Origin: Eublepharis macularius
Lineage: Eukaryota > Chordata > Lepidosauria > Squamata > Eublepharidae
Length of the DNA stretch: 64,000 nucleotides
Assembly (NCBI RefSeq): GCF_028583425.1
Contig: NC_072792.1
Coordinates: 155,130,676-155,194,675, forward strand
Direction: 5' to 3'
Shown: one piece after another, positions 1-11,928 of the stretch
Layout: every line of letters begins with the position of its first letter
Numbering within the stretch: position 1 is the stretch's first letter
Notes under the pieces: generated by a model
Database searches by the model: none
Seen by the model: only the letters and a program-made list of their open reading frames with translations
What the model was told of the DNA's origin: nothing
Translations under genes and position numbers: made by a program

Positions 1-683
1 GTTGGAAGGCATGTGATTGGGTGGTAGTTGCCAGGCTCATTGCCTTTTCCTTCATCCTTCACAATCAGAAATGTGCGGCCTTTTGTGAGCCATTCTTCAC
101 TCATGGAATTTTGAAGCATTTCATTGAATTGCACTGCCATGCGTTGATGAAAACTTGTTAGATGCTTTAACCAAAACCCATGCAATTCATCTGGCCCAGG
201 TGCACTCCAGTTCTTCACATTCTTTGCTTGTCTGGCAACCATTTCAGTTGTTATTACTACATCATTCATCTGATTCCCTTTAAATTCTTTACTAATGTCT
301 TTAATCCATGGGGCACTTCTGTTATGTTCTATTGGGCTTTCCCAAATTTCTTACCAAAATTTCAGGGAATCTTCTTTACATGGGATGATGTTCTTCTGCA
401 CTGCATTTTCTCCCAGTGACATAGAATACTTGCTGATTGCTTTGAAATTGTAAATTTTCTTTATACAGCTTTATTCGCCCATCATATCTTTCTATTTTCT
501 TTGCTGTTGTTGTTACCCGTTGTTTTAGTTCTTCTATAATTTCAGCAATTGTTTTCCTTTCCAAATCATACCTTTGGCATAGCCCATCTTTTATCTTCTC
601 AGTTTTCAATTTCCCATCTTTCAGATATTTCAGGTTACTGATATCTCCACGTAGATTATTAAACTTCTTTTCCAGTTGGATTT
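1..683 (-). mobile_element. LINE reverse-transcriptase fragment, R4/Dong-like (tentative)
   Basis: On the minus strand, the segment from about 680 down to 376 encodes a basic, coiled-coil-like stretch with the motif KKIERYDGRIKLY. About 1-250 encodes the start of a reverse transcriptase, with motifs APGPDELHGFWLK and NYHPITCLPT. This layout (basic linker, then GPD...GFW.K, then NYRPITCLP) is seen in non-LTR retrotransposons of the R4/Dong-like type. The two parts are separated by a stop, so the copy is defective. The window edge cuts off the rest of the polymerase. The LINE call is firm; the clade call is from memory. Confidence 0.7.

Positions 684-729
<46 letters not shown>
684..729. repeat. 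(TCA)n microsatellite
   Basis: About fifteen uninterrupted TCA units lie exactly at the 5' border of the LINE fragment. They produce a spurious poly-serine reading frame on the plus strand. Slippage-prone and probably polymorphic. Confidence 0.95.
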
Positions 730-733
<4 letters not shown>

Positions 734-863
734 CTATACACCTCAGCAGATTGCACTTGGTCAGCCTATACAAAATGGTTTGTTTGGAGATAAACCTTGA
801 ACATAGGAAGTGCTTTAAATGGAGTCAGAACATATCTAGCTTGGTATTGTCTACTTTGAAAGG

Positions 864-1082
864 CAGCAAGCTGTGTGGTGTAATGGTTACAGTGTTGGAC
901 TAGGTACTGGCAGAACCAGGTTTGAATCTCTGCTCTGCCTTGGAAATTTGCTGGGGTGACCTCCATCTCAGCCTATCTATCTCACAGGGTTGTTGTGAAG
1001 ATAAAATGGAAGAGGGGAGAACAAAGTTGTAAGCCACATTAAATCTCAATTGAGAAGAAAAATTGAATATAAATAAATAAAT
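864..1082 (+). mobile_element. tRNA-derived SINE (MIR-like layout), diverged
   Basis: A tRNA-like head has an A-box region (tggtgtaatggttacag) and a B-box (ggtttgaatct). The body contains the phrase ctcacagggttgttgtgaag, and the copy ends in an A/T-rich tail (ataaataaata). These are the hallmarks of a Pol III SINE copied by a LINE. Divergence from the younger copies at 15.0, 16.6 and 46.3 kb indicates an older insertion. Confidence 0.8.
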
Positions 1083-1751
1083 TGCCATGATGATCTCAGG
1101 GAGAACAAAGTCTTTCGTATCACCTGGTACCTGAGATTTCTTTCTGTATTTATCTATCTATTTGAATATTTGTTCCACTTCTTCAAAGCAGCTTACAAAG
1201 CATCAAACCACAATACTTCATAAAACAAGTAAACTGTATTAAAATACTATAATCTCAAATCAGCAAAAGACAGCATGCAAGGATACTGAAATGGCTCCCA
1301 AAATGAATTAATATTCATTAACCCAAGGGAAAAAACTCTGGCATCATATGACTTTTTAAAATAAAAATTCTCTACATTCCTTAGAATGACTATGATTCCA
1401 TGGAACTGCACATGCTTTGCATACAGGAAGTCAATGGTTTAATCCCTGAACTCTCCAGTGGATCTCAGGTGGCATATATTAAGAAGAATGACTTTCCCCA
1501 AAAGCAAATGTTTAATTATAAACTGCCTTACAATCTAAAAGCTCCCCAAACAAATATGTCATTAATAAAAAGTTAATGTTTGAAAGTGTAGCTATTTGCC
1601 TCCTAGTGGAGTCTAGGAAGAAGAACCAGAAGAGGTTTTGATAGGATGGCTGCAGAGGTTACTGGGGTTTGGGGAGGGGAGGAAGTTCAGCAGGGATATG
1701 ACATTACTCTAGGACTTCAATTTCTCCTAAAATCTATGATATAGCATAGAG
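1083..1751. other. Intergenic, old repeat debris
   Basis: Around 1150-1230 there is a LINE 3'-tail-like stretch read on the minus strand (gctttgtaagctgctttg). Around 1400-1465 there is a piece of the tRNA-Ala-like SINE (atgctttgcatacagg, then a B-box-like tttaatccc). I see no coding exon or RNA gene. Confidence 0.5.
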
Positions 1752-2171
1752 CAGAGTTTCCCAACCTTTATTCCATGGAGGAACCCCTATCTATGAAAAT
1801 GTTTACAGGTCAGGGAAAGTTGATGATGGGGAAAGCAATTCAATTACACCTAAATTATAGTGATGAGAATTTATTTGTAAAGAGCTACTTTGGGTGGGGG
1901 GTGGGGGAGGCTACACAGTAAGAAAAAAGTGAAGCATTTTTCCTGTTTTTTTGGTATTATCATTTTTTTCAAATAGCAAATCAAACCAAAGTTTACTTTA
2001 ACATCAAAATAAAGTTCACATCAAAAATCTATACATGTTTTACTTTCAGTGTGATATTTGGATTTATTTATTTTTGCCCAGATGTTGAATTCTTGGCTGA
2101 TTTCTCATAGAACCCCTGACAGTGTCTTGGGGAGGCCCACAGTTCTGCAGAAGCCTGGTTGGGAAATATTG
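1752..2171. mobile_element. hAT-type non-autonomous element
   Basis: The left end cagagtttcccaacc pairs with the right end ggttgggaaatattg as terminal inverted repeats. The shape resembles Charlie-type hAT ends. The flanks catag/catag are a remnant of an 8-bp target duplication, matching at only about 5 of 8 positions. There is no transposase inside; the interior is A/T-rich. Confidence 0.55.
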
Positions 2172-2195
2172 CCATAGCACCTGCTTTCTGAAGCT

Positions 2196-2290
2196 GCCAC
2201 GTCCTTCAGGGAAACTGATCTCTGTAGTCTGGAGATAGCTGTAATTCCAGAAGTATGCCAGGCCCCACCTTGAGGTTGGTAACCCTATAC
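2196..2290 (+). mobile_element. GGTTGCCAG-family MITE, right-end fragment
   Basis: The segment has the phrases gggaaactgatctctgtag and ccttgaggttggtaacc, shared with copies at 21.8 and 47.6 kb. The left end is missing. No coding capacity. Confidence 0.55.
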
Positions 2291-2726
2291 CTGCCCCCGC
2301 ATCCCAACTCAGGGGCTTGCATGTAAAGAAAGAGCACTTTTCGATTCTGGCAGAGAAAGAGCGAAAAACATACAGACACTGCTGTGAGTTGGCTGAAGCA
2401 CTTCAGGGTGCAGTTTCTCTCTTTCTTTCCAGGGATCTAATATGGAAGTGTGGATCAGATGCCTATCAGGAATGCTTCTTTGCCACGTCCTGTGCTCTAC
2501 ATCTATATATTTGTTCATAAAGCAAACTTTACAGGGAAAAGCCATACACTACCAGTGCTTGCTCCTCCTACCCAGATAAATGTGTTCCTTAGAACTTTTC
2601 ACCATTCAGAGAGATGGTCCCCAACCACATAGAATAGCAGGGAGTTCTGCAATTGGAGAAGCAACAGTTGCATGCTCTACACAGTTCATTTCCCATCTCA
2701 ACTCTATTCCTGTACATATCTAACAA

Positions 2727-3112
2727 GGTTGGCAGGTATGGCCTGGCAACCAATGGGAGATGGGTGAGGGGACATGGGGGGTGGCCATCAGCAAAGGCAT
2801 GATGTTATTTCTGGGGGAAACCAGAAAATGACTTCACGTCTCTCTATTCCGCCCTGAGCCTGCTTGCGGGGAGGGCGGAATATAAATATGATAAAATAAA
2901 TAAAAAATAAATAGAAATTGCCAGAAACTCTAGCGTTTCCAATAATTCCTAGAGAGGTGTAACATCACTTCTGGGGAAACTGATATCATGCTGTTGGCCA
3001 GATGTCCACTTTAAAAAAAAAAGACTCCTGCCCCCACTTGGAGCAGCAGAGGGGAATGAGAGCTGAGGATGGGGGATCCACCCACCAACTCAGGAGGTAT
3101 GGCAACCCTGGT
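2727..3112 (+). mobile_element. GGTTGCCAG-family MITE, split by an L2 tail
   Basis: Terminal inverted repeats are ggcctggcaacc at the left and ggtatggcaaccctgg at the right. The interior has the family's repeated acttctggggaaac phrases. The middle is interrupted at 2841-2914 by an L2-like LINE 3' tail, so the MITE is older than that LINE insertion. Confidence 0.6.
2841..2914 (+). mobile_element. L2-like LINE 3' tail inside the MITE
   Basis: The sequence has ccctgagcctgcttgcgggg followed by gagggcggaatataaat and an A/T-rich run. The same tail ends the longer L2-like copies at 10.0 and 56.2 kb. Only the last ~70 bp were inserted, an extreme 5' truncation typical of this clade. Confidence 0.7.
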
Positions 3113-4487
3113 ATCTAGTTGTAATAATAACCTGTGGGGAATTATATTACCATGTGAACCAGTTCCTACAAAACATCCTTCTACCACCTTCTAGTGTGCT
3201 CCCTATTTTGCTCTTTGATCCAGACTTCCAAACTCACTTTTTTCCACCACAATGAATCATGCAAAACAAAACAAAACCCTCCGACATTCAACTTTTGGAG
3301 CCTTTCAGTCAATAGCAGAGGCTGATTGTTCCTTTTCTGAGGTTATGTCCACATCAGCCATTTTTCTCGTTTCAGGACGCTGTGTCCCCCTGCAGATGAC
3401 TCCCTCACCTTCATTATCCTCCTTCCTTTTTATTTTTAAAAATTATTTTAATTATAATTACCATTAATTTCCACACAGTTGTCATCATCTTTACCAAGTT
3501 ATTCCTTTTGGGTACTTTGGTTTATTCTGAGGGCAGTTTCATTGTTTTCAATATATTTATTCTGGTAGTGATTCAAATAGCATTAGCGGGGCCAAAGTGC
3601 TGCCATTTCTGTCCTAACAAAATTGCTGTGTACTGTTGTGTACGTCGCCCACATGCTAACAACCCCAAGATGTTAAAAATCCTTATAAACCACTACTAGA
3701 AGAGGTACTGAGAGCAATTAGAGGCTGTATAAGAAAATGAATAGTTCATTCAAAGATCTCTACAGGCTTTAATCAGCACAAGAGCTTTAAGTGGCGTAAA
3801 GCAGAATAGCATAGTGCTGTAAATCTATGGAATTATTTTTCACTGTTCAACCCAAATGAACTCCCCTTTGATACAAGCTGTGTCTCACCAGCCTTAATTA
3901 GCTCACACCACGATAGAAAAACCATTAAAAGATATTTTCCTGATCATTACCAAATTTACATTTAAACCCCAACCACTACTTATCTTGGAGGTATATAATC
4001 GCTCCCTGTTGCCTTTTCCAGAAATAGTTATAAATGCTTACAGGAATGGGCATTGCTTTTTAAAAATTTATTTATGTTTTCGGACCATTTTTCTCCAACA
4101 AAGGGCTCAAGGCAGGTAATAATGAACTTTAAAACAATCCATAAAAAAACAAATACTGGTAATTCCTTAGAAGAAAGCAAGAATCAAACTTAAGTAGCTG
4201 TGTATCTCCCAACAGGTCAAACCCAATGAAAAGTTAGCTCAGATACTCAATGCCATTGCAGGCCAATGATCAAACTGGACAAGATACTTAAGAGCATTGC
4301 ATGCCTATGGTTAAAAAGAGTCTGATATCAAATCCTAGTCCAACACTCTAATCTCAACATAATAGTGGCTCTCTATGTAATCAGAGCTGTTAAATATATT
4401 TATTAAATATTCAGTGAATGTTAAATATTAGAGGTGTTAAGTATATGTTTTAATAGTCACTGAATATTTAGCAAATGTTTCAAAGAC
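3113..4487. other. Intergenic, mostly unique A/T-rich DNA
   Basis: I recognise no gene. Around 4055-4140 there is a LINE-tail-like stretch on the minus strand. Around 4390-4480 there is a short inverted repeat (aaatattcagtga / tcactgaatattt). Confidence 0.5.
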
Positions 4488-4600
4488 ACTGAGAGCCAAT
4501 GTAGCTGTAGTGGTTAGAGTGTCTGACTAGGATCTGGGAGAGCCAGATTCAAAACCCCATTTCACTATGGGAGCTTGCTAGGTTCCAGTCACACATTTTC
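4488..4600 (+). mobile_element. tRNA-derived SINE, 5' part
   Basis: The head has gctgtagtggttagagtg (A-box region) and ccagattcaaaaccc (degenerate B-box). The copy stops after about 110 bp, next to the G/C-rich foldback element that follows. Confidence 0.65.
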
Positions 4601-4763
4601 GTCCTAAAACACCTCACTGCCTCTCCCCACCCATTTTTCTCCTGCCACCCTATGTAGCAATGGGAGGTGATCAAGGAGACTGGTGGGAGGTTGCCCACCA
4701 AAACAGGCAATGAGCCAAACGACACAAGACACCAGACATGTGCTGTTCATGTGTCGGGTCCCA

Positions 4764-5689
4764 CAAGGTTCTCTGGGTAATGTAGTCTTACAAAGAACAA
4801 CCACACAATGTGATGCGATTCTCTGCCAGGGGAAGAGTGATGGGAGGGATTCTCTCTCTCCTGCAAAAAGCCTCAGCTCAGGTTTTCCCCGGGAGGTCGG
4901 GGTGGGGCATAACAGGAGGCAGGAAATCCAGGGTGGCTTTTTGCAAGAGAGAGAGAGAGAATTCCTCCCCCCCACCCCCACCCCATGAGTGGGAGTAAAA
5001 TACTTAGCCAGAAATGCGCTCTTCAACATGAGGCTTGGCATGCTAGGAACATAAAGAAGGCTGCAAAAACCTGGGAAATGCCTGGGCAAGGATGGAAAAA
5101 GAGACACCCCCCTCCACCACCCAGGCAGCACGATTGCAGCACTCCCTGCATTGATGGGGAGTGGCTTGCTCACCACCCTCTAAGAAAGCCATCACCCACT
5201 GAACTCTCCCGGGAAGATTTCAGACCAAATTGGGGGGTGGCGGCAATGCTGGTTTTCAGAAGAGACTCCCTCCCCGATGGCCACGCGATACCCAAATCAC
5301 AGAAAGTGAGAGCGATGGAGAGATGCTTCTATCTCTCTCAAAACCCTCCCTTTGCTCACACACAGCCCCCAGAGAGGAAGGAGGACTCTGAATGTCTCCA
5401 CCCCCACCCCTCCCACCTAACCAAGAGGTCCATGGGTCATCCCGGCCAGGCTGCTACACATCAGAAATCAATCTGCTCTGTCCATCAGGGCAGACCCAAA
5501 ATTAAAGTAGCTTGGAAACTTTCCCCCAGGACATAAACAGTCCATTGAAAGCCCAACTTTCCAGGAATGTCAGGGGAGGATGGAAAAGCAATTGTATACT
5601 CCTCTCCAAAGCCCACTGTTCTTCTACCTGGCAGAGAATCGCATTGAGCAGCTGTTCTTTGTAAAACTACACTACCCAGGGAACCTTGC
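4764..5689. mobile_element. Foldback element with inverted arms
   Basis: Positions 4764-4830 and the reverse complement of 5627-5689 match closely. Shared blocks include caaggttc.ctgggta, ttacaaagaac and gcgattctctgccagg, with a handful of mismatches and one 5-nt gap. Weaker similarity continues about 25 bp outward. The ~800-bp interior is G/C-rich with GAGA and C-rich runs. It gives long open frames on both strands but has no recognisable domain. Most likely a non-autonomous DNA transposon; the superfamily is not determined. Confidence 0.55.
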
Positions 5690-6369
5690 AGGACTCAACA
5701 TGCAGCCGGGCCTCTCATGTAGTTTCCCTCAATGTGACCAGCCCACCTTACATATTGCACTGAGCACAGACTGGTCATTCAGAGCCATCGGCCAAAACTC
5801 TAACCCCTTTAAAATAAGAAAATTAACGGATAGCCGTAATGGGTTGTGCATATTTATACAAATAAGCATATTAGGAAAATTAGCCTGGACAGAGTAGTAG
5901 AACGTACACAACGTGGAACAGCAAAAAAGTAGGTCAATGCATTTGATTTACCTGAATGAATCCAGCTACTTAATACTCCAGCGTTGTTTTCCAGGGAACG
6001 TGGAAACTCTCCAGCAGAGAGTTCCCAGAAGGAAATTTTAAGCAGAGGCAGCGTCTTGTACTTTCAATGTGATAATTAATTCTGCCAACAGCTTTGATTC
6101 TGACCTTAGTGCTGAAGCAAAACATTTAAGGGCCCTCCTGTGGAAAACCAGCCCTGGCTGTCCTGAAGCAACCGAGGCATACGGCCTATACGTTTAAGAT
6201 TTGTTGAAGTGTGTTCCTAGAAATTGTGTCGGGATGTTCTGCCAATTGTGTGAGGACGGTTCAGTAAAATAATCCAGTTTTTATTGCAGAAAAGAAGAGA
6301 CATCTCTTCCGCCTCAGCCATTCTGAACATGAACTTCCGTGGATCTATCCAACTTCACAGTATTTTTGT
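5690..6369. other. Intergenic, no feature recognised
   Basis: Moderately A/T-rich DNA between two repeats. I see no exon, RNA gene or clear repeat in it. Confidence 0.45.
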
Positions 6370-6565
6370 ACAATAAAGCTGTGATCCTATGAACACGTTC
6401 CTGGGAGTAAGCCCCACTGAATAAAATGGGTCTTACTTTTGAGCAGACCAACTTATTTAGTTACTTCATTTGGAGAACAATTTTAAGCAGGTATACTCAG
6501 AAGTAAGTCCAATGTTAGTACGGCTTACTCCCAGGAAAGCTTCCTTAGGATTGCAACCTTATACC
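6370..6565. repeat. Short palindrome-prone dispersed repeats
   Basis: Two stretches (6370-6450 and 6500-6565) contain gggagtaagccccactga and its inverse type (cggcttactcccagg), with gatcctatg or taggattgca at their edges. Similar phrases recur at 28.2 and 40.9 kb. They look like copies of a small palindromic element family. Confidence 0.5.
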
Positions 6566-6795
6566 CCACTTTTCTCCCTGAATGGGGACCCAAAGTGGCT
6601 TGCAATATTCTCCCCTTTTCTGTTTTATCCTCACAACAACCATGATAGGTAGATAGTCTATGAATGGCCCAAGATCACCTGACAAGCTTCCATGACAGAC
6701 TGGGGATTTGAACCCCAATATGTAATTACTTTCATATATGTTTACATTCTCTGTGTAATCCACCTTGGACCTCAGTGAGAAAGGCTGGCTATAAA
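6566..6795 (-). mobile_element. tRNA-derived SINE 3' part followed by a LINE tail
   Basis: On the minus strand, 6566-6715 reads as the SINE body with its B-box (ggggatttgaacccc on plus). At 6735-6795, plus strand, there is a separate LINE 3' tail (gtgtaatccaccttgg, then ctataaataaataaac). Confidence 0.55.
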
Positions 6796-7533
6796 TAAAT
6801 AAACAACAATAATAACAACAATAATAAAGTGTTTGTATCCTGCCTTTCTCCACAAGTGGACTCCGTAGCTCCTACAGAGTTAAAATAAATCATAGCATTT
6901 TTTTAAAAATTCAAACAGTTAAACTCACATGCCACAAACATTTTACAATGATATGATTTTTCAGTACCTTCCATATAAAATTAACCATCAGTGCAGAACC
7001 TTCTTAAACAGTTCTCCCATATGTAATTTCGTGACTTTTAACAAGGAGGGCACAGGGAATGTATGGGAGTAAGCAGAATGAGAGGATGTCCACACCTGTG
7101 ATGAGTAAAGGGAGTACAGGGGGAAACAAGGTCCAAGATCCAAGCCATAATGTTGTTCTATAAACTGTCCAAGCACCTTCATTAAGGCTGATTATTTTTG
7201 GTTTTCTGAATGCCATACCTAAATCTGCAGAGGACCCACAGGAAATGCACAAGGGGGTCTTCAACAGGAAGGGGAATTGGTGGAAATTGCTGATGCAGTC
7301 TGGATCCAACCCATAATTATATGGTTCAGTTGCTGCTTTCATGAGTGACTTGTTTAGATTTCTGTTTGTGGCAGAAAGCTACAAAAGGAAGTGGGCTGGT
7401 GGCTTTTGCATGGTGTTGCAAGTTTGCTATCAAGGGCTATCTCTCTTGAATTGCTGGGTGAGAGAAGGAAGTCAGCCACACAATGCTTGGAAGTAATTGT
7501 GGCAAAGTACACTACAGCCATTGTGGTATACAG
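6796..7533. other. Intergenic, no gene seen
   Basis: Small repeat-tail debris near 6830-6890. The remainder is unique-looking DNA without a convincing coding frame on either strand. Confidence 0.45.
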
Positions 7534-7712
7534 AGCTGTATAGTGGTTAGAGTGTCAGACTAGGACCTGAGAGAACTGACTTCAGCCAGTCACTCTCTCT
7601 CTCAACCTAACCTACCTGATAGGGTTGCTATGAGGAGAAAATGGGGGCTTGGACTGTGTACGCTGTCCTAAGGTCTATAGAGGAAGGCTGGCATAAAAAT
7701 GTATTCTTAAAA
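7534..7712 (+). mobile_element. tRNA-derived SINE, diverged
   Basis: The head has gtatagtggttagagtgtca; the body has gatagggttgctatgagg. The B-box is largely lost. Same family as the copy at 864. Confidence 0.6.
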
Positions 7713-8616
7713 AATTGATGAAGTATAGATGACACCGCTTTTGTAGAAGGCGGTCTTCAATTTAATTGATTCTTGTAAGGTTATTAATGTCATAACAAAT
7801 GAGTATAATTCTGATGGTGAAACTGTGTATTACTTTTCAGTGATCCAGGATGCTCTTGATGTGCTTAGGATAGCAGAAATTCCAGCTCCAGTAAATGTAT
7901 CACTGGGTTTTCTGTATGGATTTATGATAATCCTGTTGTCTTCCATGGTGAGGGGACGCTTTAGGAAAAGGTTGTGTGATTTTTGATAGTACATGGGAAA
8001 TTCACTGTTGGATGAACGCAGCTGATAACGTTTTCAAAGTGACTTTATATATTAGATTGGCCAGACCATTGCCTGGTATTCCCAGGAGCATCAGAGGTGG
8101 GGCAAGGGGCAGAAATGTTGTGTGACACGTTGATGTCGCTTTCAGATGAAAACCAGGATGTGATGTCAGTGTATCAGGTAATGCTCTGAATTTCCCCAAA
8201 AATACCATAGAGTTTTGGAGAAATTCCTCTGGGTTTTTACCCAGAGGTGACGTCTTCTGCCGTATGATGTCATTTCTGCCCCCACATTTCTCTTGCCAGC
8301 TCAAACACAATGGCATGTGAAAAGAGCCACCAAGAGGTTGTCCATCCAAAGAGGGTAAGCAGGGTGTATGTGCAGGTACATTTATCAATTCTGTTCATCC
8401 AGCAATGAAAACTCTAAAATCCTTTCCAAGATGATCTCAAAATCGAACACAGCGAGATCATATATATGTTCATTAGTTTATATACTGCACAGATTTGATA
8501 CAATTGTCTTATGTTTGACAGTGAGAACATCTAGGAATATGTGTGCGCTATATGTAAGTATGGCTTCAAGAGGGAGCAACTGTGGAGAAACAATGAGGAG
8601 GTGGATCAAGATGGGT
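7713..8616. other. Intergenic with a probable MITE relic
   Basis: At about 8045-8330 are repeated gtgatgtca-type phrases with ccattgcctggtattcc at the left, resembling the MITE copy at 31.0 kb. I could not fix its ends. No gene seen. Confidence 0.4.
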
Positions 8617-8745
8617 AGCCGTATGAGTCTGTCTGTAGCAGTAGAAAAGAGCAAGAATTCAGTAGCACCTATAAGACTAACAAAATTTGTGGTAGGGTAT
8701 GAGCTTTCATGAGTTGCAGCTCACTTCTTCAGGTGCACTGAAGAA
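8617..8745 (+). repeat. Dispersed repeat of unassigned class
   Basis: Carries cagtagcacctataagacta followed by gagctttcatgagt and cacttcttcagg. The same phrase order occurs at 25.1 kb, partly at 40.5 kb, and inverted at 14.5 kb. Widespread in reptile genomes as I recall; its class is not clear from the sequence. Confidence 0.6.
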
Positions 8746-9929
8746 GTGTATACAGTGAGGAGGTGGACATTTTGCAAGCATCCAATGAGCACTCACAAAA
8801 GCCCATAAAACGTTTGTGAGCGTTCTGCAGAAAAGTAACAACAAAACAATGTTAGACAGACAGGCATGTTTGGCTGTCACTACTGGGGAGTGGGGTATCT
8901 AATAATATAGCCCTGGAGCCGCAGCTTAAATACATTCATTATATTGGGGCATTTTACAAGCGCCAATGTCCCTCCCAGAACTAGGGCATCTCATGTTCTA
9001 TGTGAGATTTTTATATGTGCATGGGTGGATGTGCTCCCATATGGTCTATTTTACAAACTGCTTTCATGAAATATGTGCTTATTTCTTGTTGTGATTATTG
9101 GCTCATTTTTCAGAAGGGAAATGCGAAGGTTGGGCTTGCTGGATGCCCCAGAGGGATGGAGCGCTGCAGCCCATTTCTAGCTTCTCTTCCTGTGTTGTTA
9201 ATAAACTCACAAATTTCCTGCCTGTTTCTCCGTTCATTATATTAGAGGTAGTCTCAAGGAGGAGGCGTATGGAAGTGGCGTGCTGGGCTCTGGAACAGAA
9301 GCTGCTGAAGAATGTGCTCAGAGGGCAGGCACAGGATAAGAGCCTGCTCTTCCTGTTGCGTTTGCACAGCATGTTTTATTGTTCAAAGGACTTCGCAGGC
9401 ATTATCTCAGCAGTTCTTACAACAGCCATGTGAGGGAGACCAGTATGATGATGGCAGATGAGGCAACTCAGGAAAGTCATGTATACCACCCAGTTTGGCA
9501 GGTCTCCCACTATGGCAGGAGACCCCCCACTGGCAGCTCTCTCTTCCCACAGCTGCTCCTTTGGGCACTGGGGGAAAAATTAATCACTGGCATCATGCCC
9601 AGTGTGATGTCACTTCCAATGAAATCTGGAAGTGACACACCACACGTCATGCCAGTGCCCCCCATGTCCCCACCCACTCCTATATCCCATTGGTTGCCAG
9701 TCATCAGCTGGCAACCCTAATACCATCCGGAGCTCTTTGCTGGAGGGATGGCATGTTTTAAAAAGTTATTTGTTGTTTTTGTTTTGAAATATATGGGCTG
9801 CTTCTGGAGGCTGCTAATACAACAAAACCAAACAATTATTAAAAACAAGTCAGTGCATAAAAGTATCATTAAACAAATGAGAAACCTAAGCAGGTATTAA
9901 TAAAAAAGTCCACAGTCTAAAAACAGACC
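8746..9929. other. Intergenic with a MITE relic
   Basis: About 9497-9719 begins tggcaggtctccc and ends ctggcaaccctaa, which suggests a GGTTGCCAG-family MITE. The rest shows no recognisable exon or RNA gene. Confidence 0.4.
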
Positions 9930-10035
9930 ATGGTGGTGGAGAGTGCCCTCAAGTCACAGGCAAGAGACTAACAGAGGTGGTTTGCCATTGGCTACCTCTG
10001 CAACCCTAGTCTTCATTGGAGGTCTCCCATCCAAT
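9930..10035 (-). mobile_element. 5S-rRNA-derived SINE, 3' half (interrupted)
   Basis: Minus-strand copy. It starts with the SINE 3' end (ggtggtggagagtgccctca) and runs up to ggaggtctcccatccaa, the 5S-derived box C region. It stops abruptly where the L2-like LINE begins. The missing 5S head resumes at 12029, so one SINE has been split by a later LINE insertion. Confidence 0.75.
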
Positions 10036-11928
10036 CATCATCATCATCATCATTTATTTGATTTCTAGCTCGCCCTCCCCACAAGCGGGCTCAGGGTGGG
10101 TTACAGCAGTATATATAAATACAAAGGATAAAATAATTTAAAACACAGTAAAATCAGAGTTGTCAATAAACATAGGTTCCAGATCCCAAGATGGAAGCAC
10201 ATTTCATCCTTCCCTACCAACTATATACAGGAGAGAAAAAAGAGGTATCGTCATACTGTGACTGAGCAAGTTGATATCATCATACTGTGACTTCACATGT
10301 GGGGGGGGCAGATGGCTATATAGTCCCCCCCCCTGACAGGAGACCAGTAGGGAGACTTATTTGATGGATCTAGGATTGACCTCAACCATATGCCTGGTGG
10401 TACATCTCTGTCTTGCAGGCCCGCCAAAAAGATACAAGGTCTTGGCGGGCCCAAGTATCTTCCAACAGAGAGTTCCACCAGGTTGGGGCCAGGACCAAAA
10501 AAGCCCTGGCCCTGGTCAAGGCCAGCCAGGCCTCCCTGGGGCCAGGGACCACCAGTAGGTGTCTACCTGCTGATCTGAGTACTCTCTGGGGTACATATGG
10601 GGAGAGGCGATGCCTCAGGTATGCTGGTCTCAGTCCGTTTAGGGCTTTATAGGTTAAAACCAGAACCTTGAACCTAATCGGGAACTCCACAGGAAGCCAG
10701 TGTAGCTGCTGCAAGATTAGAGTAACATGTGCCCTGCAGCAGCACTCTGGACCCACTGTAATTTCCAGGGCAGACCCACGGGAAGCCCTGAATAAAACAA
10801 GTTACAGTAGTCCAATCTGGAAGTGACCATTGCATGGATCACTGTAGTTAGGTCATGGGTTGAAAGGTGGGGGAAAGCTGCATGGCCTGCCGAAGATGGA
10901 AAAAAGCAGACTGGGCCACTGCCATGACCTGGGCCTCCATGGATAAAGAGGAGTCCAGCATCACTCCAAGACTCTTGACCAATGGAAGGGGCACAAGTGG
11001 TGCCCCATCAAAGGTCAGGAGCCGGATCCCCAAATCCAATGACCAAGTACAGGACCTCTGTCTTTGCAGGATTCAGTTTCAGTCAACTCTGCTTCACCCA
11101 TCCAGACATGGCCTCTAAAGCTCTAACTAGGACATTTGGGGCAGAGTCAGGCCAGCCTTCCATCAACAGATACAACTGGGGGTCATCCACATACTGGTGA
11201 CAACCCAGTCCAAAACTTCGTAGCAGCTGACCAAGGGGCATATAAAGATTGAACAACAAAGGGCAGAGTATTGCCCCCTGTGGGATGCCGCACCCCAATG
11301 GTTGGTGTGCCCGAGTGCCACCCTCTATCCCCGACCATGAAGAAAGGAGATGAGCCACTGTAGGGCAGTCCCTCAGATCCCCACATTGGCAAGGTCAAGA
11401 GTTCCCAGTCGACCATGTCAAATGTTGCTGAAAGATCTAACAAAACCAGCAGCACCAACCTGCCTGGATCCAGGTGTCTACAAAGATCGTTTGTGAAGGT
11501 GATCAGCACTGTCTCCATCCCATGGCATGGATGGAAGCCGGACTAGAATGGGTCCAGGACAGAAGAATCCTCCAGGAAAACCTGCAGCTGTTCCATCACC
11601 CAGAAATGGGAGGTTTGAAACTGGGTGGTAACTGGACGGGTCAGTGGCATCCAAAGGTGTTTTTTTCAGTAGATGTTTCACCACGACTTCCTTATGTGCC
11701 CTGGGAAAAACCCTGGAGCTCAGAGATAAGTTAACAACAGCCTCCAATGGGGCCCTCAGCCCATCCGTTCTGGCCTTTACCAGCCACGAAGGATAGGGGT
11801 CCAGGGAGCACGTGGTGGGCCTCACCAGCCGCAGGATCCTGTTAACCTCCTCCTGGGAGACTAAACCCAGGACTAACAGCTTAGGGTGTTCCAAGCTTAG
11901 GGTGCTCCACACCGGCGAGGCGGTGGGT
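10036..11928 (-). mobile_element. L2-like LINE, 5'-truncated 3' half
   Basis: Minus-strand reverse-transcriptase gene in broken frames. From 5' to 3' it shows SLDPYPSWLVKA and VSNLPFLG (about 11.6-11.9 kb), LVLLDLSATFDMVDWELL (11.4 kb), GCGIPQGAILCPLLFNLY and QYVDD (catalytic region, 11.2-11.3 kb), and the C-terminal LHWLPVEFPIRFKVL...ARAFLVLAPTWWNSL (10.4-10.7 kb). The 3' end is the family's tail (agcccgcttgtggggaggg on minus) followed by a (TGA)n tail at 10036-10052. It has several frameshifts and is not functional. No endonuclease domain remains. Confidence 0.85.

Noticed and set aside
676-903. Serine-run protein
   Set aside because: Translation of the (TCA)n microsatellite plus flank.
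4604-5536. 190-aa minus and 183-aa plus open frames
   Set aside because: They overlap each other inside the foldback element, are low-complexity and have no recognisable domain.
10382-10756. 124-aa host gene
   Set aside because: C-terminal part of the L2-like LINE.
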